From the NCBI GenBank assembly GCA_023379265.1, contig JAMCUI010000007.1, positions 146,330-187,178 of the forward strand: a DNA stretch of 40,849 nt. The letters run 5' to 3'. The stretch is from Patescibacteria group bacterium. Its GTDB lineage: Bacteria > Patescibacteriota > Microgenomatia > 2-02-FULL-39-11. The notes under the pieces were generated by a model that saw nothing but the letters and a program-made list of their open reading frames with translations, searched no databases and was not told the DNA's origin. Position 1 is the first letter of the stretch. Each line of letters opens with the position of its first letter. A program made the translations under genes and the position numbers. Shown here piece after piece: positions 17,940-25,669 of the stretch.

Positions 17940-18715
17940 TTATTTGTCTGCTAAAGCTTTCCTATAGACAGGATCATTTTCCAACTCTTTAATTAAAGGT
18001 GCTCCTTCTATATTGAAAAACCCATGCCTATCTATGTCATCAAAAACCTTCTGCGAAGACTTACTGATTATTCTATAAGCTGTAGCATTTAGAGAGTCAT
18101 GAATTTCCATAGCATCAGCAAGAGTCTCTTTTCTTGTTTTTCTCGTAACTGAGTAGGCGATAAGCTCGTCAACAATCCTTACAATGTCTACCTCCTCCAG
18201 ACTTTCGCCATTCCATAGCATCTCCTTGCGTAAGTACTTATAACCGCGTTCTTCCCACGATAGATTAAACTGTGCATGGTATGGATCAAAGTAGTCTAGA
18301 GGGTATTCCTTCTCATTTCGCATTAGTCTGTAGAACGATTCCAGTTGATCCCGATGGTTATATCAAAAATAAGGTCGACAAGCCTGGTTTGGTCAGCTTG
18401 CGAGAGGTGAGAAAATACGGCGTGTGAATTTTCATGCCTTAATACTGCTGCCATAATCACGTCTGATGATCCTAGATAATCATCTCCAACAATGATCACA
18501 TTTCGTTTCACCCTGAATCCAGTAACGGTGTTTGGTTCGTAAACGACTGAAGTACCAGTTTTTCTGGGTAGAATATCAACACCATCTTGAGAAGGCGGCA
18601 TGCGTGCACCGTCACTATATAATTGTCTAAACCTGATGAAGTCGGGTAAAGGCGCAATAATAAACGGTTCATCAGCATTTATTTGATTTCCTAGTTCACG
18701 ATGGTTGTCAGACAT
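17940..18715 (-). pseudogene. Putative zincin-type metallopeptidase gene split into two overlapping frames (18323-18715 and 17940-18323)
   Basis: Upstream ORF has HENSH (HExxH); downstream ORF has VDELIAYSVTRK (candidate third ligand Glu). The downstream frame stays open upstream of its ATG as YNHRDQLESFYRL, reading as a natural continuation. Confidence 0.6.
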
Positions 18716-18872
18716 AGGATAAGTAATATTTTATTAATAAGTTGTAAGAATTATCTGAAACAAATTATATTCCATTTTTAACGATTAATCCCAGTACGAA
18801 ATTAACTAATATGTGATCTATTGTACATATTTTTTACGAGCGAAGATGTATATTCATAGTTAGAGATACATA

Positions 18873-19281
18873 ATGAAAAAAATACTTCTGAGAGGACTGG
18901 TTGCAGGATTATCCATGCTTATCGTGTGGTCAAGTAATAAGTTTTTTCTTCCCATCACTCGCAAATGAATACGCTAATCCTAAATTATTCAGGGCATGGT
19001 CAGATCCGTTAATGTCATTATATTTTGTTTATCCGTTTATACTAGGAGTGGTATTGTCTTTCGTTTGGAGTAAAACAAAAAATCTGTTTCAGGGAAAAAG
19101 TGTAGCCGGGAAAGCTGCAAATTTCGGGTTTACTTTTTGGTTTTTGACATCAATTCCAGGAATGTGGATTACATATAGCAGTTTTCCAGTATCGTTCCTT
19201 ATGATTGCCAGTTGGAGTTTCAGTTCTTTGGTGCAGGTGTTAGTTGGTGGCCTGGTAATTTCTAGAATGGGTATTATTTAA
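18873..19281 (+). pseudogene. Small multi-pass membrane protein disrupted by a frameshift at a T6 tract (about 18942-18947)
   Basis: Frame 1 from ATG 18873: MKKILLRGLVAGLSMLIVWSSNKFFLPITRK*. After a 1-nt shift at the T-tract it continues FPSLANEYANPKLFRAWSDPLMSLYFVYPFILGVVLSFVW... to 19281. Confidence 0.65.
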
Positions 19282-20001
19282 GACTTTTTTTGTCCTTTCG
19301 TAGTTAATAAGTGCTAACTTCCATTCCTTTTCTGATAATAAAGGATCCTTTATATTATTTTCTTTGAATGCTTCAATTCTTTCAATGCAAGTACCACACT
19401 TCAGACATGGTTTTTCCCCGCCATTATAACAACTCCAAGTCTTGTCGAAAGGTACGTTTAATTTTAGACCTATTTTTACCAGGTCCGATTTTGTCTTACT
19501 TATAAAAGGGGCGATTATTGTAACCCTCCCAAAGCTCTTATTGCCTAGTCTTAAGGCATGATTTAGGGTTTTAACAAATGGCAGCCGGCAATCCGGATAA
19601 ATGAAATGGTCGCCAGTATGGGCGCCATATATCAAGTAGTCTGACTTATTGGAAATAGCATAACCATAGGCTATTGATAGCATGATGGCATTTCTGTTTG
19701 GTACTACAGTCAACCTCATGTTTTTTTGTGCGTAATGACCTTCAGGAATTTTTTCTCCTTTTTGGGTAAGTGAAGAATTGAGGAGCTTACCGATGGAAGA
19801 GATATTAATAATAGTATTCTCAATACCAAGTGCTTTACTCAATTTTTGGGCATAAATTAATTCCTTAACATGTTTTTGGCCGTAATTAAAGGATAGAGTA
19901 TGGATATTTTGGGATGAAGTTGTTGAACTGGTATAATAAAGTAAAACAGTGCTATCTAAGCCGCCGGATATAATTAAGGTGCATTTTTTATTTTTTGTCA
20001 T
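19240..20001 (-). CDS. queC: 7-cyano-7-deazaguanine (preQ0) synthase QueC
   Basis: LIISGGLDSTVLLYY PP-loop; C-terminal zinc motif CYNGGEKPCLKCGTCIERIEAF; NRNAIMLSIAYGYA. Confidence 0.93.
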   Translation of the reverse strand: MTKNKKCTLIISGGLDSTVLLYYTSSTTSSQNIHTLSFNYGQKHVKELIYAQKLSKALGIENTIINISSIGKLLNSSLTQKGEKIPEGHYAQKNMRLTVVPNRNAIMLSIAYGYAISNKSDYLIYGAHTGDHFIYPDCRLPFVKTLNHALRLGNKSFGRVTIIAPFISKTKSDLVKIGLKLNVPFDKTWSCYNGGEKPCLKCGTCIERIEAFKENNIKDPLLSEKEWKLALINYERTKKVLNNTHSRNYQATN

Positions 20002-20019
20002 AATGTCATTTCCCTTTTA

Positions 20020-20865
20020 TTATTTATCTTTCCTTCTAACCTTCCCAAAACTTGAATTTGTAATAATTTCTGGTTGATTATTTGTGGCTTGTGCTATCTT
20101 ACAGAAATGTCTTGCCTTAATTCTAACATTGATACCCGAAACGCCAAGCTCTTTGAATATAGTTTCAGCTATCTGTAATGTTAATTGTTTTTGTTTTTGT
20201 AGCCTGTGAGAATAGGTCTCAACTAGTCTAAATATTGTATCGTTGTTAACATTTTTACCATTTGTGACATAAACTATTGAAACCGTACCAGTAAAGGGCA
20301 GTAAGTGGCAAGTACAAAATGAATAAAACTTAATTTCATTTAAATTTACCGTTTCATTGCAGCTCTTGAAAATGTTATTTTTTATAGTGATGAGGGGATC
20401 TTTCTTATACCCATGGAAAAATTGCTTATATAACCGAGTGATCTGTGCGGGGGTTTCCAGAAGGTCTTTTCTTTTGGGATTTTCGCCTATATATTCGATA
20501 ATCCGTATAATATTATCGCCTATTTCTGCGGATGGTTTTACAGTTTCCCATGGGAAGGTTACCCACTCAGTAGCTTGCGCTTTGATGACATAAGGTATGC
20601 CAGTCGCTTTCTTTGTGACAAGAACACATTTGGTAAAATCTTTATACCTAGCGATTGTCTTCCCAGTATCCAGTATATCGTCTACCACTAGAGTGTTTCT
20701 ACCGGGAGATTCCACGAGTGGAAGTTTTAATCGCTCTGATATTAAAGCTGCAGGAATCAATCCGCCGTTTGGGATACCGAAGACTGATTTGAGAAGTTTA
20801 TTTTTTTGATATCTTTTCACTAGCACGTCAACAGCCATGTCTATATTTGAATAATTTAATTTCAT
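20020..20865 (-). CDS. Fusion: N-terminal phosphoribosyltransferase + C-terminal divergent GTP cyclohydrolase I (FolE)-like domain
   Basis: PRPP motif NTLVVDDILDTGKTI and WVTFPWE; then DLLETPAQITRLYKQFFHGYKKDP, FYSFCTCHLLPFTG, ETYSHRLQKQKQLTLQIAETIFKELG, RHFC. Confidence 0.85.
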   Translation of the reverse strand: MKLNYSNIDMAVDVLVKRYQKNKLLKSVFGIPNGGLIPAALISERLKLPLVESPGRNTLVVDDILDTGKTIARYKDFTKCVLVTKKATGIPYVIKAQATEWVTFPWETVKPSAEIGDNIIRIIEYIGENPKRKDLLETPAQITRLYKQFFHGYKKDPLITIKNNIFKSCNETVNLNEIKFYSFCTCHLLPFTGTVSIVYVTNGKNVNNDTIFRLVETYSHRLQKQKQLTLQIAETIFKELGVSGINVRIKARHFCKIAQATNNQPEIITNSSFGKVRRKDK

Positions 20866-20947
20866 AGCATTCTATTTGGTTGATATGGATAGTAGATATT
20901 GTTAAAATACGGTAGTAAAAAACCCTGTTTCAGTGTGTACATATTAA

Positions 20948-20980
20948 AATATTTGATAATAAAATATCAATATTTGATAA
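20948..20980 (+). promoter_or_regulatory. Candidate operator/promoter between divergent que operons
   Basis: AATATTTGATAA at 20948-20959 and 20969-20980 (21-bp period) plus inverted TATCAA at 20965-20970. Confidence 0.45.
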
Positions 20981-21018
20981 AAGTGGAACAATAATATTTA
21001 TACACCTCAAATATTTTG

Positions 21019-21450
21019 ATGACAATTTCAAAGACTTTAGAAATATCTGTTGGCCACAGGCTACATCTTTATGTCGGTCCCTGCTCCAATTTTCATGGGC
21101 ATAATTATAAGGTAAACATACATATCGATTACTCCCAAGAAGAAAATTTTATTAGAAAAGAAGGATTTTACATTGATTTTGCAAAACTTAAAAAAATAAT
21201 CGTTGAAGCATATGACCATAAATTTCTTATGAGTATGGATGACCAATATGTGACAGATATAAAAAAACTGAATTTACCTGGATTCAAGTTTGTACCTTAT
21301 TCGCCTACAGCTGAAAACATTGCCATTGATATGGCTGGTTTATTGTACAATTTAATAAAGAAAAAAAATGGAAACTTGGAGTCTGTAAAGATTGAGATTT
21401 TCGAAACTTCAAATTCCTCTGTCATTTTCGCGATTCATAATAACAGGTGA
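21019..21450 (+). CDS. queD: 6-carboxy-5,6,7,8-tetrahydropterin synthase QueD
   Basis: CSNFHGHNYKVNIHIDY, FYIDFAKLKKI, YDHKFLM, YSPTAENIA, IEIFETSNSSV. Confidence 0.93.
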   Translation: MTISKTLEISVGHRLHLYVGPCSNFHGHNYKVNIHIDYSQEENFIRKEGFYIDFAKLKKIIVEAYDHKFLMSMDDQYVTDIKKLNLPGFKFVPYSPTAENIAIDMAGLLYNLIKKKNGNLESVKIEIFETSNSSVIFAIHNNR

Positions 21451-21462
21451 TTTTTCATATTT

Positions 21463-22278
21463 ATGTTTATATCAAGAAGAGGTACAAAGAGGAATGCAGT
21501 CTACTCTCCGCAGTCAATTGACGTAAATAGACTGAAGTCTTCTGCCGATGCATTCAAAATGTCCGGAGATGGAGTCTTCCATACAATTCAGGGTGAAGGT
21601 CCGAGGCTTGGTTATCCGATAACTTTCATAAGACTGCATTATTGCAATTTGTCATGTGTCTGGTGTGATACTTCTTATACATGGGATAAAACATTAAAGG
21701 AGTACTGGGGAGAACCGTGGGATTTACCGATTACCGGATTGAATAGGGAAATACAAAAAGCCCAAAAGAAATTCGGAATTCCGAAAAAAAATATTATTCG
21801 TAGAATATGTTTTACGGGAGGCGAGCCTTTATTACAGCAGGATAAGATTGTTAAGTTTCTCAAACAAAACCCTGATTATTATACGGAAATAGAAACAAAT
21901 GGTACGATTATGCCAGATCAATATTTACTCGAAAGGAATAAAAAAGGGTTGTTTTTCTTCAACTGTAGCCCCAAGTTGTCCAATTCACTAAACCATTACA
22001 AATTGAGGTTTAATCCAGGCGTTGTCAAGGCAATATCAAAGACAAATAATCCCGTATTCAAGTTTGTTTGTAAAAGTAGTAAAGATATCAAAGAAGCTTT
22101 GACCGTTTATGGTCAAATTATTCCGCGCAATCTGATTTCGATCATGCCAGAAGGAGTTACAGTAAAGGAGAATATGAAAGTGTATAAAAAAATAATTAGA
22201 ACCGTTGTGCAATATGGTCTGGCGACTCATCCTAGATTGCAGAATATTGCTTTTGGTGGAGCAAAGCGAGGAGTATAG
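21463..22278 (+). CDS. queE: 7-carboxy-7-deazaguanine synthase QueE (radical SAM)
   Basis: FHTIQGEGPRLGYPITFIRLHYCNLSCVWCDTSYTWD (CxxxCxxC), ICFTGGEPLLQ. Confidence 0.93.
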   Translation: MFISRRGTKRNAVYSPQSIDVNRLKSSADAFKMSGDGVFHTIQGEGPRLGYPITFIRLHYCNLSCVWCDTSYTWDKTLKEYWGEPWDLPITGLNREIQKAQKKFGIPKKNIIRRICFTGGEPLLQQDKIVKFLKQNPDYYTEIETNGTIMPDQYLLERNKKGLFFFNCSPKLSNSLNHYKLRFNPGVVKAISKTNNPVFKFVCKSSKDIKEALTVYGQIIPRNLISIMPEGVTVKENMKVYKKIIRTVVQYGLATHPRLQNIAFGGAKRGV

Positions 22279-22281
22279 TAT

Positions 22282-22854
22282 ATGGACTTAAAGAAAACAG
22301 AAAGAATTATCCATCAACTGTTGGTTCAGATTAGTGATGATCCAAACAGTAAAATACTTAAGGAAACACCAAGGCGTGTGTCACAGATGTATAAAGAATC
22401 TTTCTCTGGATACGACAAGGATGCTGTTGCAGTAATGAAGACGTTTCCAAACGAAAGCAATTCATCTTTAGTGGTGGTAGAAGATATAGACTACTATAGC
22501 TATTGTGAACACCATCTGGTGCCATTTTTCGGAAAAGTCCATATTGGTTATGTTCCGAATAAAAAACTTGCTGGTTTGTCAAAATTTGGGAAAGTAGTAG
22601 AAATATTTAGCAAACGGTTGCAGATGCAGGAGCGGATGACAAAACAAATTGCTGACATTATCGAATCTACGCTGCAGCCTAAGGGTGTCATAGTTGTGGT
22701 GGAGGGAATTCATCTTTGTATGGTGATGCGCGGAATAAAGAAAATTAATTCAAAAACAACAACGACAGAAACAAGAGGCGTCTTTGCCAAAAGAGGTTCA
22801 CGTGTAAAAGAGGATTTTTACTACATTTTAAGTCAAAAGATAAAAAGAAAATGA
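22282..22854 (+). CDS. folE: GTP cyclohydrolase I FolE (canonical active site)
   Basis: YYSYCEHHLVPFFGKVHIGYVPNKKLAGLSKFGKVVEIFSKRLQMQERMTKQIAD, HLCMVMRGI. Confidence 0.95.
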   Translation: MDLKKTERIIHQLLVQISDDPNSKILKETPRRVSQMYKESFSGYDKDAVAVMKTFPNESNSSLVVVEDIDYYSYCEHHLVPFFGKVHIGYVPNKKLAGLSKFGKVVEIFSKRLQMQERMTKQIADIIESTLQPKGVIVVVEGIHLCMVMRGIKKINSKTTTTETRGVFAKRGSRVKEDFYYILSQKIKRK

Positions 22855-23735
22855 TTAATATATGTCATATACTTCCGACTGCATACCTGGATAAAATTAC
22901 TTACTTAAAACAGACTAAATTCCACCTGATACTTGCTCATCAAGTTCTTAGAGACAAGGAATATGTCAATTTTTATAGACGACAAAAAGACGCATTTATT
23001 ATCATGGATAATTCCGCATATGAGTATGGAGAAGCACTCGATGATACTGTTTTAGAGAAAGCAATAAAGATTGTTGTGCCCAATGAATTTGTCGTACCTG
23101 ATGTCCTTTTTGATAAGAACAAAACTATCAGTAGATATTATCGATTTATAAACAAATTTCCGATTAGAAATAGATTTCGGTTGATGGCTGTCCCCCAAGG
23201 GAAAACATTCTCCGAATGGCTGGCTTGTTATAATTTTTTCAATGATAAGCCTGAAATTTCCACACTGGGTATTGGTCAGATATATAGCTTCTTAGATCTT
23301 TTTGGTAAGAGAATACCAACTGAGTACGTTAGTGGTAGGGAATATATATTTCATTATTTGCATAGCAAAAATCTAATAAATAGCAAAAAAGACTACCATT
23401 TACTTGGTTTAAGCAGTATTTCACCCATAAAGGAATTGAGAAGGTTGAAAAAATACACTCGTATTCGAAGTGCTGATACGTCGCACGCCTACTTATTTTC
23501 TACAAAAAAATATTTATTTCACCCTCCACAAGCTAATTATCTTAATGACAATCATTTTTCTTGGCGAAAATTATCTCACATGCAAATGAAATCTTTTTTA
23601 AAATATTTTATTTTTCCCCAACACCAAGCTAAACCCAGGTTCGTATTGGATTTTGACGAGCGCTATCAACCTCAGCTAAGTCACGAGATCAAAAAAAACA
23701 TTCTTCTTTTAAGTAAAGCCGGAAAAATAAAATAG
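22851..23735 (+). CDS. TGT-superfamily, DpdA-like 7-deazaguanine DNA/tRNA transglycosylase candidate
   Basis: FHLILAHQVLRDKEYVNFYRRQKDAFIIMDNSAYEYGEAL, FVVPDVLFDKNKTI, RLMAVPQGKTFSEWLACY, STLGIGQIYSF, HLLGLSSISPIKEL, RSADTSHAY resemble phage DpdA/TGT-like proteins; ATGA overlap with folE. Confidence 0.7.
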   Translation: MINICHILPTAYLDKITYLKQTKFHLILAHQVLRDKEYVNFYRRQKDAFIIMDNSAYEYGEALDDTVLEKAIKIVVPNEFVVPDVLFDKNKTISRYYRFINKFPIRNRFRLMAVPQGKTFSEWLACYNFFNDKPEISTLGIGQIYSFLDLFGKRIPTEYVSGREYIFHYLHSKNLINSKKDYHLLGLSSISPIKELRRLKKYTRIRSADTSHAYLFSTKKYLFHPPQANYLNDNHFSWRKLSHMQMKSFLKYFIFPQHQAKPRFVLDFDERYQPQLSHEIKKNILLLSKAGKIK

Positions 23736-23767
23736 GAGAAATGAGAAAAGATTGTCGATAATAATAT

Positions 23768-24667
23768 TTATCGGCTGTAGACAAGATATAATCCCAACAG
23801 TATGAAAAAAATGGAAACCAGTTTGTGGGTTACAACTTCTCTACGGATATTTTCTTTTATAATATGGGGAAAGAAGAGAGTCAAGAAAATACCTTCGATA
23901 AGCATCAGAATCGGCTGGATACTTTCCACCACGTTTACTAGGGGAACGGCAGCAAGAGATATAGCCGCTCCTTCAGACATTTGCGCCAGAATCCCCAGAC
24001 CTTTATCCGCAGCCAAAGGACTAAGGGAATTTTTGATCGATTCCATATCATTTTTCAAACTTTTTCTTACGTTGGGAAGGGAGAAAAGAAGCAGGCCAGC
24101 TATGCCAGTCCCCATATATTCATAGGAGAGTGTGGACCAGTAGCCCGCATTTTTTACAGTGAAGCGAAAGAGTATGCCGACAGTGCCGTATGTGAGACTG
24201 GATAGAATCATAAAATAGAATGATTTCCGTGGTCGGAAAACACTTCCTTCCAGTCTTTCCATGGAGATTAGTATAGCTCCGCCAACTACCACAAATAATC
24301 CCAAGATTTGTCTATTAGTGAGAGTTTCTTTGAGAAAAACAGCGGAAAGGATAAGAGTGATAACTGGTATAAACTGGAAAAGCGGTATCACTCTTGAAGC
24401 GTCATCAATTTTCATAGCTTCAAAATAAGGAATAAGATAGACTAGAAGAAGCATGCCGCCAAACATGATTAGAGCGGTGTCGGGAAAGCCAATGGATTTG
24501 AATCCGGTAATGAAACCGATTAGTAAACCGACACAGCCTGAGACAATGCCAAAAAGGGATGTCAGCGCAAAGGGATCTTTAATTCTTTTATCGATAAGAA
24601 ACTTATCAATAAATACAGCAATACTGTAACAAAGGGGGGCTGCAGCGGCAAACAGATACCATGGCAT
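23768..24667 (-). CDS. EamA/DMT-family transporter
   Basis: About 10 TM segments in two halves; FKETLTNRQILGLFVVVGGAILI typical of EamA domains. Confidence 0.8.
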   Translation of the reverse strand: MPWYLFAAAAPLCYSIAVFIDKFLIDKRIKDPFALTSLFGIVSGCVGLLIGFITGFKSIGFPDTALIMFGGMLLLVYLIPYFEAMKIDDASRVIPLFQFIPVITLILSAVFLKETLTNRQILGLFVVVGGAILISMERLEGSVFRPRKSFYFMILSSLTYGTVGILFRFTVKNAGYWSTLSYEYMGTGIAGLLLFSLPNVRKSLKNDMESIKNSLSPLAADKGLGILAQMSEGAAISLAAVPLVNVVESIQPILMLIEGIFLTLFFPHIIKENIRREVVTHKLVSIFFILLGLYLVYSR

Positions 24668-24776
24668 AAACAGATTATATGAGAGAAAAATGACAGAGAC
24701 AATAATGAGGAATGTAAATCAAAACCTTAGACAAATGGCCATGATATAATTTTAGAAATAGAAAAAGGTTATCAGT

Positions 24777-25232
24777 ATGTCTATAAAGTATACCCATACA
24801 AATATTATCAGCAAAGATTGGAAGAAGCTGGCTGATTTTTATGTTGGTGTTTTTGATTGTAAGCCGGTTGGAAATGAGACTCATCTGATAGGAAATTGGG
24901 TGGAGAAAGGGTCGGGCGTCGCAGGAGCAGATATTGTTGGAATCCATCTTCTTATGCCCGGATTTGACAAGGACGGGCCAACTCTTGAGATATTTCAGTA
25001 TTCCCAGAATTTGGGAAAACAATTTCCAGAAGTTGCCAACCGGGAAGGATTTGGTCACATTGCTTTTCAAGTGGACGATGTTAATTCTGTTTTGGAGAAA
25101 GTTATAGCCTCTGGAGGTAATAAAGTCGGTGAGGTGGCGGTGAAAGAATTCAAAAGCGGAGTATTAACATTTGTCTATGTTTCCGATCCTGAAGGAAACA
25201 TATTGGAGCTGACAAAATGGGAGAAAAAATAA
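24777..25232 (+). CDS. VOC-family (glyoxalase/bleomycin resistance-like) protein
   Basis: HTNIISKDWKKLADFYVGVFDCKPVG...FGHIAFQVDDVNSVLEKVIASGG...VYVSDPEGNILELTKW. Confidence 0.9.
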   Translation: MSIKYTHTNIISKDWKKLADFYVGVFDCKPVGNETHLIGNWVEKGSGVAGADIVGIHLLMPGFDKDGPTLEIFQYSQNLGKQFPEVANREGFGHIAFQVDDVNSVLEKVIASGGNKVGEVAVKEFKSGVLTFVYVSDPEGNILELTKWEKK

Positions 25233-25348
25233 CTTCAGACTATTCTTTTAATATTTCGTATATATTTCAGAATAATATATACAGTCACTCTTTATTCACT
25301 GCATAAATAACCTCTTGACTTCGGTAATTCTTCGGTAGTATAACAATA

Positions 25349-25615
25349 TTGCGTATGATGATGAAAGTTAGTGCTCCGGTCACAGTCAGCCTCATATATA
25401 ACCACAGGACAAACTCCGTTTCCCCGCAGGTAATTCTTTGGGAAGGAAGAAAATATATAGTCAGCAAAGTTGGTTTACATCACGTGGTTCGCCGTGGCCG
25501 GACTCTTTACCATGTTTTTTCTGTGGAAACAGCGGATCTTTTTTTCAGGTTGGTCCTGGATACCGATAATTTGCATTGGATAGTTGAAGAAATTGCAAAC
25601 GGCGAGCCGGGTTGA
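25349..25615 (+). CDS. Small hypothetical protein upstream of the Y-family polymerase
   Basis: Open frame; VSLIYNHRTNSVSPQVILWEGRKYIVSKVGLHHVVRRGRTLYHVFSVETADLFFRLVLDTDNLHWIVEEIANGE. Confidence 0.55.
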   Translation: MRMMMKVSAPVTVSLIYNHRTNSVSPQVILWEGRKYIVSKVGLHHVVRRGRTLYHVFSVETADLFFRLVLDTDNLHWIVEEIANGEPG

Positions 25616-25669
25616 TTTTCTTAATATTGGTTTGGAAATTATTTATATTGTTATGGATAGTGGAGGAAG

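Noticed and set aside
18901-18968. N-terminus MQDYPCLSCGQVISFF of the ORF-track protein
   Set aside because: TTG start and non-hydrophobic start; better explained as the wrong frame upstream of the T6 frameshift.
20881-21018. preQ1 riboswitch upstream of queD/queC
   Set aside because: No preQ1-I-like short stem with A-rich tail or other recognised aptamer pattern could be identified by eye.
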